Assembly (NCBI GenBank): GCA_020152595.1 | Contig: JAIGNY010001826.1 | Span: 1-64,000 of the forward strand | DNA: 64,000 bases | Reading direction: 5' to 3' | Source: Chiridota heheva | Taxonomy: Eukaryota; Echinodermata; Holothuroidea; Apodida; Chiridotidae | In this document: positions 21,800 to 36,969 of the stretch, in pieces | Layout: the number at the start of each line of letters is the position of its first letter | How positions within the stretch are numbered: position 1 is the first letter of the stretch | The notes under the pieces: model-generated | Seen by the model: only the letters and a program-made list of their open reading frames with translations | Databases searched by the model: none | What the model was told of the DNA's origin: nothing | Made by a program: the position numbers and the translations under genes

Positions 21800-23662
21800 C
21801 CAACGCCGTCTCTGTAAGAAAAAACATAAACTGTTCAAGAAAGCTAAGAAAACTCAACAAATCCATGACTGGAATATTACATATTAGCTTTAGGAAATTT
21901 GTCTGTAAAAACATCAAAGAAGCTAGAAACAACTTCATCTGTAATAAACTGAAAACCCTAAGGCATAAAAAAAAAAAGACTTTAAAGTAATTCCGTAGGT
22001 GTGTCAGACCTTATGAACAACTGTACATTTTATAGTGACAGTGCTATGACTTAACATTCTAAACAACCAGTTTTTCAGCGTTTTCACAGAAGAAGATATC
22101 TCTCCCTGTAACTAAACCACTCACCACCAACAAAATAAACCAACTTATAATCACTCCAGAAGGTGTCAAAAAGCAACTGCAAAACCTAAACCCAAACAAA
22201 GCCTCAGGTCCTGACCATATACCACCATGCAGCCATGGTTCTTAAAAACACATGCGGAAGACCTTTATGAAATCCTAACTGATCTATATCAAAGCTCTGT
22301 AGATAACGGTACTATCCCAAACAAGTGGAAAGAAGCATACATATGAAGCGTGTTAAAAAAAACAGGTGATAAACACGACCCAGCTAATGACAGATCAGTC
22401 TCTCTTACCCGCGTGTGTAGTAAAATCCTTGAGCATATAATCCACTCACATGTGATAAAATTTCTTGATGAGCATAATATCTTAATTGATCTCCAACATG
22501 ACTTTCGAGCAAAAAGATCAAGTAAAAAAACAAATTCTCTTAACAATAAATTATATCTTTAAACAAATTGACCAAAACAGTACCATCTCTATGGCTATAC
22601 TCGACTTCTCAAAAGCGTTTGATAAAGTCCCACGCCAACGTCTGTTATCCAAACTTTCCGCATATGGCATTGATGGAAATCTACTGGCCTGGTTTGCATC
22701 CTTCCTCAGCACAAACCGCATTCAGCGTGTTGTCTGTGCTGGCGAAATCTCAAATCCTAAACAAGTTATATCTGGTGTACCACAAGGTACCGTTTTAGGT
22801 CCTTTACTCTTCCTTTTATATGTCAATAACATCCCTGATAATATAAACAGCACGGTTAGACTGTTTGCTGATGATTGTCTTGTGTATAGAACAACTGATA
22901 AACCCTCTGGCCAACAAATCCTTCAAGATGATCTAAATAAACTTGAACGATGGCAAAATAAATGGCAGATGAATTTCAACCCCTCTAAATGCGACATCCT
23001 CTCAATATCTCAGAAAATGCTATAAATCACCAGTTTATACCTTGTGCAACCAACCGCTAAAACATGTCAACTTCCACCCGTACCTAGGTGTTGAAATTGA
23101 TAATAAACTCAGATGGGATAAACATATACACAACATCACCAACAAAGCAAACTCTGTACTTGGTTTATTACGACGTAACCTCTCAAACTGTCCCACTGAC
23201 TTTAAAACCACTCCATATAAAGCTCTAGTAAGGCTAGTACTTGAGTATGCATCAGCAGTTTGGGACCCCCTCCATTACCAGTGCGATGTAGATAAGATTG
23301 AATCAATTCAACGCTGAGCAGCCAGGTTCTGTATGGCAGACTACTCTTATAAATCCAGTGTCACTGGCATGCTTCATAAATTAGATTGGCCCCTGCTAAT
23401 AACAAGAAGTAGGAACACCCGTCTAAAAATGCTATATAAAATCAATAACAGTCTTGTCGTCATTGATAATGATAACCTGACCCCAAACGCAAGAATTAAT
23501 ACAAGAAATAACCATGATCTGAATTTTCACGTTCCTTATGCTAAAAAGAATGTTTATAAATACTCCTTCTTTCCTCAAACACTTAAAAATTGGAATGCTT
23601 TACCATCGGACATTGTACATGCACCAAGTCTAAACTGTTTCAAAGCTAAGCTTGTTAATTGA
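21800..23662 (+). pseudogene. CR1-like RT and C-terminal domain
   Basis: The plus strand reads PEGVKKQLQNLNPNKASGPD near 22160, then EHIIHSHVIKFLDEHNILID and a degraded QHDFRAKRS. It continues SMAILDFSKAFDKVPRQRLL (first catalytic Asp), SGVPQGTVLGPLLFLLYVNN and RLFADDCLVYRTTD (catalytic pair), then HPYLGVEIDNKLRWDKHIHN. LRRNLSNCPTDFKTTPYKAL, YASAVWDPLHYQCDVDKIES, an in-frame stop at about 23317 and FFPQTLKNWNALPSDIVHAP follow, ending at 23662. At least four frame breaks disable it. Compared with the minus sibling it has one extra codon in the NNRIQ region (STNRIQ). Confidence 0.85.
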
Positions 23663-23760
23663 TTTTTTATTTTGAAATATGTATATATTTTTTTCTCATA
23701 CTTTTGCTACGCTCGGTTGGCGTCACTTAACCTATTCATATTCAGATTCAGATGATCCTC

Positions 23761-26959
<3,199 letters not shown>

Positions 26960-27739
26960 GTTCTCGGATATCCAACCAAGTGGATAGGACAAATGACGTC
27001 ACGCTCTCTGGCTATACTTAAAGGTAATACCAGAGAGTGTGACGTCATTTGGCCTATATATTAGTAGAGTAGAACCTATACTTCAGAGCGTGATACTTTT
27101 TAGTTCGTCTTCCACCCATGCCATTGGTTCCAAGAGAGGGCAATAAAAATAGACAAACTGCTAATTCAACCTAAAAAAGTATGAATTGAAATTCTGTACA
27201 CACTAAGATTAATTATATTTATCTTAGTTTTAATCATCAAGATTTAACTTTCATTTTATTTCTAACAAGAACCCCAAAACAACGAATTATTTGTACAGTA
27301 CATGCAGGACGACAACACTTTAGCGTAGCGTTAGATTGTAGACAGGCATGTATTGCGCTTACTAACTTAGGCCTAAGTATATTTAAAGAAAAATACTACG
27401 CAAACAACTTTTTTGATAAGGGCTAAATGATGAAAACTAGTAGATGTCTTGAACAATTTCAGTAGACCTTAAATAATGGGCTATCATAATTGTGTCAGTT
27501 GTTGTTGAAGTCTGATCTGAAGCTAATGCCGTACGTATGCCGTTAGTTTAACCTTAATTGATCGACGTAAACGCTGACAAATATGGGCAATGATTCAGTT
27601 TTATTTAGGAAAAAGAATAAGTTGCTTATAAAATCTTATTTTATTTAGATATGTACGTAGCGATTAATTACTTTTAAAAAGCGTTGCTGTGGTAATTATA
27701 GGCCATTCATGAATTGTCCTTCTCCTTACAAATTTGTTC

Positions 27740-27985
27740 TAGCAAATCATAACCACAAACTTGCTGTAGCAAATAGTGAGACCATTTTATCTTAATTAAA
27801 ATAACCACACAATAAGGACTTCATCTATTGCTAATATGATACTCAGCACCAACTTCCACAACAACTAAGGTTTTCAGAATAAAGAAAATAAAGAGGAAAA
27901 AATCAGACCCGACCTGGTTATTCATCAGGTCGGGTCTGACTGTTTGAAACTTTAAGCAGCAGAACAACTAATGTGTGTTGGGTAG
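27740..27985. repeat. Hairpin-bearing dispersed repeat, copy 1
   Basis: Homologous to 53725-53995. Shared blocks include ACCACACAATAAGGA, CACCAACTTCCACAACAACT and GGTTTTCAGAATAAAGAAAA (then TAAAGAGGAAAA), then a stem. The stem here is TCAGACCCGACCTG paired with CAGGTCGGGTCTGA (27903-27916 and 27926-27939) around a short loop. GAACAACTAATG follows. It lies inside the cluster at 26960-29205. Type unknown; there is no coding potential. Confidence 0.8.
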
Positions 27986-28672
27986 CCAGGCTACAGTAAT
28001 GTAACGTTAGTGTACTCCGGCCTGGGCTACATTGTGTGAAACCATTTGCAATTTGGTAGCCTAACGTTAGGTATTGATGTGAGAAAACTTCAAGCCTTCA
28101 AGTTCCTCATCGATTTGTTAATTAGAATTTGTAACAACATGCTCATTTCAAGCTTATAATATTACTTTTTATGTCGTTGCAATTGTTGTTTACTTTTGCT
28201 GTTTTGTTATAAAGGGATCATCTCCATTTTCCCACAGACTCAAGAAAGACGGCTTCCAGATCATTTATACATGTTATAGTAGAGTTGGGTAAAGTTAATT
28301 ATTAGTCACATACTCACTGTACACGCGCATCTACTATGAGACATTAGTTATGTGTACACTAACAACATTTACTGGATTAGAAGACATTGTACAGTTAGGC
28401 CTATGTGTATCAATAAACGTCAGCAGTCATTAACAAAAAAAGAAAACGTCAGCTACTTAAAAACAAAAGAAAATAGTAAATGTCTGTCTTGATACGTAGG
28501 ATAGGGCGAGTGACGCCACGCTCTCTGGTTAAACACGGTTTGAAACTGTCTATCAAAACCGAGTTTAGCTGTACGTAATTACTCCAGTGCTTTGCCCAAT
28601 CAACTTCTGGGGGAATTTTCCCTTTAGTTACCAACCAATCGACGAGAGTTGCTGGATGAAAAGCAACAATGC

Positions 28673-28829
28673 CAGTGGCGCAATTAGAGGTCTAGGGCCG
28701 TGTGAAATTTAGGGTTTGGGGCCCTATGGTTAGATAACAAACATATTGCAGTGTCATTAGTCGTGCCCCCCAAATCTTGAATCTTGCTCGGGGCCCGTGC
28801 TGTTTACCCATCCTATTGTTGCGCCACTG
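28673..28829. mobile_element. 157-bp hAT-type MITE
   Basis: The left end CAGTGGCGCAATTAG and the right end GTTGCGCCACTG are inverted. The flanking octamers are AACAATGC on the left (28665-28672) and AACAATAC on the right (28830-28837), a duplication with one mismatch, as expected for hAT. The middle contains GGGGCCC and GGGCCCGTGC-like palindromic patches. It lies within the GACGTCA-terminus cluster, so it is nested. Confidence 0.8.
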
Positions 28830-29624
28830 AACAATACGTATACGTGATTACCAGAGCGTGACGTCATTCGGCTTATATTTATTTATATTCGTCCTGCATG
28901 TACTGTAAAAAGAAATGGTTGTTTATGTGTTCTTCTTAGAAATAAAATGAACAATAATCTTGATTAAAAAGACATATATGATTAAAACTAAAATGATTAT
29001 AATTAATCTTTGTGTGTAAAGAATTTCAATTTTTATTTTTTAGGTTAAATTTGCAGTTTGCCTATTCTTTATTGTGTCCAATTTTCAATGTACCGACATA
29101 TATGCTGCCCTCTGTTATAACCAACATGGGTGGCGGACGAACCAAAAAGTGTTTCGACTCTCGGATATGAAATATAGGCCGAGTGACGTCATACTCTTTG
29201 GTTTAATCTTCAGGGCATGTCAGTTGCAGTCACTGGAATTGTAAACAACAGTGCGCGCGCGTATTACCTTCATATAAAATGTCTGTATGATTAGCGTATT
29301 TATGTATTTTTAGTACGCTTGATTCCAATCTCTGCATAAATGGTACAAACGGTCTGCGGCCAATAATCCCACAGTATTTGATTGGCAACGATTACCCCAG
29401 TATACGATTGCCGATTCATAATTGAAATGATATATACCGACCATGCGGTGAAAAGGACTACTTATGGGTTTGATCTTTTGTGGGGTTTTTTGGGCATTGG
29501 CCGCGCCATGTTTTTGGTTATGGGAGGAAAGACAGGGGCAATTTTGTCTTATGGTAGGAAAAAGCCTATAAATCGGAAAAATATGTCACTTTACCACTTT
29601 GTGGGGCAAGTGGGGACAAAGCGA

Positions 29625-29915
29625 TCTCACGTAGCGCCGACACTGCTTGTGAGACGGCTTTGTCCTTGCACTTTTGGCCACGATTGCCTACGACTTCACA
29701 ATTATACACATATAATAATACGAAGAATTTAACTGTTTGCTTGTACAACCACTTTAACGAAATATTAATTAAACTTTGATCACTGCTTGTGATACGAGTT
29801 TGTCCTTACAATATTGGCCATGATTGTCTACTTCACAATTATACAAATATAATAATACGAAGAATTTAACTATTTGCTTTAACACACACCTTAACGAAAT
29901 ATTATAAACTTTGAT
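29625..29915. repeat. Tandem duplication of about 143 bp
   Basis: CACTGCTTGTGAGACGGCTT at 29640 and CACTGCTTGTGATACGAGTT at 29781 start two units. Both continue with TTTGTCCTT, ACTTCACAATTATACA and TATAATAATACGAAGAATTT, ending near CTTTGATC. The divergence is modest. It overlaps the end of a short ORF at 29382-29732 that I do not consider coding. Confidence 0.8.
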
Positions 29916-30418
29916 CTGGCTTACAGCTCCTTCATCTCATTGGCATACCTTATAATATCTTTATATAACCAAATGCCCCTTGAATCGTCAATTTACTTGT
30001 GGTCATGGTTACAAACAATGTTATGAACCGGTATAAGGGGTGAAAAAACTATACGCGTGAGTCATTTCTTTTGAGTCAAACAATTTTCTACAAATCTGAT
30101 ATCAGTCTTCTATATTTATTCAAACAGCTACAAATGTTCAAGGAGCTCTAGACCGAAAAGTAAGGGCGCTTGTTTTTGCGATACATTATCCGCAACAGAC
30201 ACATAAACTTCATGTCTATAGCCCACATGAAACGTGAGGGCAGAGCGGTCACTTCAATATCCATATTTACCAGAATATTACTGTACAGTTGCATGCTAGA
30301 TAAGCATTTGATTTTTGAGGGACCCCCTAAAAATACGCCCTCACTCTTCGGTCTAGTGCACTTTTAAACGGAAGAAATGATGTCATAAAATCAAAATATC
30401 TTGATAGAGGTAATAACG
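29916..30418. other. Non-coding spacer
   Basis: AT-rich; no motif recognised. Around 30155-30360, GACCGAAAAGTAAGGGCG and later CCTCACTCTTCGGTCTAGTG form a weak inverted pair. AAAACACGCCCTCACTTTTC with CGGCCACGAGCTCC near 35501-35530 is similar, so a dispersed repeat is likely. Confidence 0.4.
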
Positions 30419-33111
<2,693 letters not shown>

Positions 33112-33532
33112 TTTTAACCACTCGCGAATCTTAATTACATTTTTTACTCAACTCACATTTGCCAGAGATTCCCTTCTTCGTTTATTAGCCGCAGTATTTA
33201 TTATTTTTTTCCGATGAGATATACAAACGATGAATTTTCCACCCCCATTACAGTCATGACAGTTTAAATGCCCGACAATTTGCTGCAAACCAGAGAAATG
33301 TTGCGATGATGTCATTGAAGTGTTGCTTTTTTATGAGGTCATCGCAACATTTCTTTGGTTTGCAGCAAATTGTCGGGTATTTAAACTGTAACGAGGGTAG
33401 AAAATTCATCATTGGTACATCTCATCGGAAAAAAATAGCATATACCTTGGCTTATAAACGAAGAAGAGAGCCCCCGGCAAATGTGAGTTGAGTAAAAAAA
33501 AAATGTAATTAAGATTCGCAAGTGGGTAAAAA
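33112..33532. mobile_element. Fold-back element with arms of about 200 bp
   Basis: A long inverted repeat. The left arm (33114-33313) holds CACTCGCGAATCTTAATTAC, TCAACTCACATTTGCC, CGATGAGATATACAA, GACAATTTGCTGCAAACCAG and AAATGTTGCGATGA. The right arm (33335-33532) is its reverse complement with scattered changes. The loop is only about 20 bp, so single strands would fold into a very long hairpin. The right arm is homologous to the interior of the 383-bp MITE at 17170-17552, which has proper termini and a duplication; this element looks like a derivative made by inverted duplication. Confidence 0.85.
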
Positions 33533-34546
33533 AGGAATTTTCAATACTCAATTTTACCTATCTTTTTTCCCCATTTTTACCGACTTGGCATAAGTATGCA
33601 ACCGGGCAGGTGAAATCCCCTTAGAGCAGTGGCGTGTCTCAGAGAAGGAGAGGGAGGGGGGGGGGGGAGCTATTTGGGCTCCCTAAAAAATGTAGCCTTC
33701 CCAAAGTTTGTCAAAGCCATATATAATTGACTGAAATATCATATGAACCATATAGAAAACATATGTTGTTATTTTTAAAATCGTATTGACTGAATCAGCG
33801 TTAATTCTGGAACAAACAATTTCCAGTTTGCATGAAATATCCCTAATTCGGACCAAACACCTTTGATTTTGGCCCATTTTGGACTTCGAAAACTTTGGAA
33901 CTCGAAAATTTTCCTGGTTATACAAGCAGATAGATATATTGCTGCTAAATAAAAATCTATTCTTGAATCTTTAATAATTCTTCTTGAATTTTGGGGAATT
34001 TTCTTCAATTTCAGGAAATTTGCTTCAACTTCAATTTCCGTGAATTTTTTCCGGGAACGTGTGCGTTTAGGGGCTTCCTCCTCCTATCCCCACATCCTAC
34101 GCCTCTGGTGATGTCATCAGGAAATTGAGTGGTAAAGCCCCTGTCCAAAGGGATAATTTCGTAAAATTTCCATGATTTCGTAAAATTTCCTTCAATTTTC
34201 GAGAACTTGATTTCCTTCAATTTTCGAGAAATTTCGTCATTTTCGGAAAATTTTCTGATGTTGCCATTTCCCCTAAAGTTCCATTTTACGACATTTTCTT
34301 CCTAACCTGCACCCACCCCCATTTTCCTCCCTTTCCTCACCCATGTTACAAATAGTTTTGGGGTATAAGATGCTCGTATACATTTTTACTGGTTTGTTGG
34401 GAACAAAAATGAATTTACTAGTGCCTACCCCCTCCCCCCTCACATGTGAAATATGGCCTGATAGCCTGATATACAACGCCGCTGCCGTGTATCAGGCTAC
34501 CAGCTTTTTAATGTAAATGCGCGCTTCATACAAGTACCTAGGAAAG
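33533..34546. other. Non-coding region
   Basis: No gene. CAGTGGCGTGTCT at 33630 starts another hAT-MITE-like scrap, with a G-run at 33656-33667. Between about 33985 and 34260 there are repeated TTTCGTAAAATTTCC and TTTTCGAGAAATTT-like words, also found at 37890-38250, so this is a degenerate simple-sequence family. No partner terminus identified. Confidence 0.4.
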
Positions 34547-34945
34547 GCAAAATAAAGTGTGCTTTGCCGCGCATTGATTATTTCGTCACTATTCATGCGA
34601 CTGACGATTGGTTAATATCTCGTCGTAAGCGCTGTAGTTTCATGTTCGTGCGTAACTTCTTCGTCTTAAATCGGAATATACGCACTTTGTACCACCTACA
34701 AGTATGACAAGTACAGTCGAGTCAATTTGTGTAAATGCGTGCGTGACGCAAGATGATTCCGGACGAAAGGCAAAGGTTAAGAAAAGTCGACATGAAATAT
34801 ACTTTGCCACGCATTCATTATTTCGTCACTATTCTCTGACTGATAATTGGTTAATATATTGTCGTACTCTATTCTATTCGCGCGTAATTTCTTGGTGTTT
34901 TAAGTCAAATAATATAATAACATTGCAGCAGTTTGTACCGTAACG
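34547..34945. repeat. Direct duplication of about 150 bp, spaced by about 100 bp
   Basis: The block at 34547-34700 (CTTTGCCGCGCATTGATTAT, TTCGTCACTATTC, GATTGGTTAATAT, GCGTAACTTCTT) recurs at 34800-34945 (CTTTGCCACGCATTCATTAT, TTCGTCACTATTC, AATTGGTTAATAT, GCGTAATTTCTT). Divergence is moderate. No coding sense assigned. Confidence 0.7.
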
Positions 34946-34969
34946 TTTCATACTACTGTGACTATAAGT

Positions 34970-35172
34970 TGGTTCAAATGCCGTATTTTATGAGATTATT
35001 GAAGTTTTGATTTTGAAAATCCCTGTATCTGATTTGGTATGGTGTACTTCTGCTCACGGGGTCCTTGACCCTGAGCATTGCTTTCATATTGGCCTGCAGA
35101 ATCCTAAAGATTATATTCAGAGATCTCGATGCAAGGTTTTGCTGGACAAACGTGAAACCACGAGTTGATAAT
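34970..35172 (+). other. Unrecognised open reading segment without ATG
   Basis: The plus strand is open for about 66 codons, reading VFYEIIEVLILKIPVSDLVW, then CTSAHGVLDPEHCFHIGLQN and PKDYIQRSRC, and ends in TGA after KRETTS. The composition looks protein-like (mixed charges, three Cys, no low complexity) and unlike the AT-rich neighbourhood. I recognise no family. It could be an exon, a fragment of a transposase, or chance. A possible splice acceptor lies inside it at about 35098 (GGCCTGCAG). Confidence 0.25.
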
Positions 35173-35175
35173 GGT

Positions 35176-36131
35176 AAGATCTAAACCGTTGCATGAGACA
35201 TTAGATCTTAAAAGATATGGACGTGTATTATTCAACTAGAGGATAGGCACTTAGGAGCTGGCGGCCGAATAGTGAGGGGAGAGCGTTAGTTTTTGGCAGT
35301 TTATGTAGAATTTAAGCAAAACAAGTGACTTCACACGGTCTGGTATAAATGTTCACCAATCGCGCACAAAGTAATAAAGTCAATGGGAAAATAAGTACAA
35401 TTTTCGAGAAGACAGGTCGAGATTTAGCAGCGTTTATGACATTCTATCCATACCGCTGAGTGCAAGAAAAGTATTCGATTTATCATGAGACTCAACAAAA
35501 ACACGCCCTCACTTTTCGGCCACGAGCTCCTTTAAGTTTAACCTATGAATGCATGAAATTCTGAACAGTCTTTAAGCAGTATGCGAATTAGGTTTTTAAG
35601 TTCCGGTAGATCAAAATGAGATGGAACTTAAATATGAGCAACATTTTGTTCCTTCTAGGCCAATATGCAAGTTTCTTTAATTTTGGGTTACGCCACTGTT
35701 GATGCATGCATCATCCCCCCCCCCCTCCCTCCTCTCAGCCCACGCTTGTACCCCATCTACGCCTACATTTTGGAAATGTACAATAAAGGATGTACCATCT
35801 GAGCCTCTCCAAAATATCCCTGACATAAACTCGATCTTCGATGTTGATTCAGAGGACAAGAAAAAGTCCCCAAATTTCATAAACGGTACAAGAAAATGAA
35901 CAGATCTACTTTGAAATTTAGGGGCATGCATAGTTATACACGGGAACAAAATGTAAAATGAGTAATTTTAATCAGCGGCAAGATTCAATGGAGGAGATGT
36001 GCCACGGGGATCTTTCTTTCTTTTTTATGTCAATAACATAGGACCTGTCAATCATTCACAAATGTGGATAATGGATATTGACACTGTGCAACCTCTCGAA
36101 TATAAATACTTTTTCTCCGGTTATTTTTCAG
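35176..36131. other. Non-coding region
   Basis: No gene seen. Repeat scraps include the AAAACACGCCCTCACTTTTC segment at 35498 (compare 30330) and TTACGCCACTG at 35689, the right end of a hAT-MITE-type terminus. A C-run lies at 35715-35727. Confidence 0.4.
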
Positions 36132-36356
36132 ATGCATGCCACCGAGAGGTAAACCCAGAGACCAAACATAAGAAAGACCCTACCAAGAATTCTACAACTG
36201 CTAAGAACATCACTATGGATGGGGTGTGTCATGCGCATTATGCTGGTCTGACGGTGCAAAAGGGGCCACATCTTTCACGAAACTACCACAGGAACAATCA
36301 AGTAATCAAAAGATTGCAAGGGAATAGGTTTAGCCCGTTGCATTACCTCGGCGCAG
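36132..36356 (+). CDS. Candidate exon A of an unknown gene
   Basis: A good acceptor (TTTTTCTCCGGTTATTTTTCAG at 36110-36131, read in two parts) precedes an open segment of 225 nt that ends at a donor GTATGT (36357). In the open phase it reads ACHREVNPETKHKKDPTKNS, then TTAKNITMDGVCHAHYAG, LTVQKGPHLSRNYHRNNQ and VIKRLQGNRFSPLHYLGA. It enters in phase 2 and leaves in phase 1, matching exon B at 36803. The sequence is basic and contains NST and NIT glycosylation sequons, so an extracellular protein is possible. I do not recognise the family. The 5' exons were not found. Confidence 0.45.
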
Positions 36357-36802
36357 GTATGTTTTTGTTTTTTCATTTGGAATGGGGTAGAGAAGGGGTT
36401 TGGTCCCTGGGGAAAATTGCTGATCACCTAAAATATATTTTTGGTGTTGTCAAAGTCGTAGTCTAGGTATGACACTGTTCGGAGCACACACACACACCTT
36501 TAGCCCTCAGTCATTCAGTGCGAGATAACCGCGCTTACATACATCCATTGTCCAGGTATATATTGATTTGGACAGTGTCGTGTTTTACTGCTCTTCTTGA
36601 ACAAATTCTGTTGAACGGTTGAAAAACAAATGATTTGCATAAATATTTGCTTAGTCTGATAGTAAGGCCTGAAAAAGATTTAAATCTGCGTCTTTAATTG
36701 TTTAATCAGCTGATTATCATTTTGATTCAGCTAACCATGTCTCTGTGCGTCTAATGCCCAGTGAACTGGTAAACAACATCTTTTATTATGTTTGATTTTC
36801 AG

Positions 36803-36969
36803 GCGAAGATGTTTTTTATGCAAATGACATGAACACAAAACAAAACAATCGAACAAGAAGAAAGAGGTCCAGACGCGACCAGCTGAGGGTTGTCAAAAGA
36901 CCAGAGGGCAACTTGGCCCTTGTCCGGAAAGACGAACACCCAAGGCAACTGAGAGGACGTATCGGATAA
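36803..36969 (+). CDS. Candidate terminal exon B of the unknown gene
   Basis: The acceptor TTTGATTTTCAG precedes 167 nt open to a TAA at 36967-36969. In the phase left by exon A it reads GEDVFYANDMNTKQNNRTRR, KRSRRDQLRVVKRPEGNL and ALVRKDEHPRQLRGRIG. It is strongly basic, with RTRRKRSRR resembling a proprotein-convertase site or a nuclear localisation stretch. Together the two exons would encode the last 130 or so residues of a protein. An ATTAAA at 37323 could serve for polyadenylation. The matching phases and good splice sites favour a real gene; no homology is recognised. Confidence 0.45.

Larger units (their letters stand above)
20520..23760 (+). mobile_element. Nearly complete CR1-like LINE, plus strand, defective
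   Basis: Contains, in order, a PHD-like zinc finger from ORF1, an AP-type endonuclease, a reverse transcriptase and the conserved C-terminal region. It ends at about 23755 in CTATTCATATTCAGATTCAG, the (ATTCAG)n tail also seen on its minus-strand sibling at 17771-19722. Stops and frameshifts occur at the ORF1/ORF2 junction, at about 21280, 21800-22360, 22560, 23020 and 23317. A PHD or related finger in ORF1 plus the microsatellite tail fits the CR1 group. The two siblings form an imperfect inverted repeat of nearly 2 kb per arm. Confidence 0.85.
26960..29205. mobile_element. Cluster of DNA elements sharing an ACCAGAGAGTGTGACGTCA terminus
   Basis: The terminus occurs five times: at 26993-27013 (pointing left), 27031-27057 (pointing right), 28498-28522 (left), 28853-28875 (right) and 29165-29200 (left). 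Beyond the terminus at 27031, bases 27078-27315 are repeated in inverted orientation at 28885-29150; shared blocks include CCACCCATG, CAAACTGC, AAGATTAATTAT and TACAGTACATGCAGGACGA. This is consistent with one element of about 2.2 kb with long inverted repeats, or with several abutting short ones. No transposase ORF. Related interior sequence is also at about 42780-42970. Confidence 0.65.

Noticed and set aside
29382-29732. Plus-strand ORF of 116 codons
   Set aside because: It runs into the 143-bp tandem duplication, its composition is not convincing and no splice or homology support was seen.
35999-36131. ATG at 35999 as the start of the candidate gene, and PRGSFFLFYVNNIG as an RT remnant
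   Set aside because: The strong acceptor at 36131 lies inside the frame, so upstream codons are probably intronic; the likeness to the RT PQG...LYVNDI block is short and lacks neighbouring motifs.
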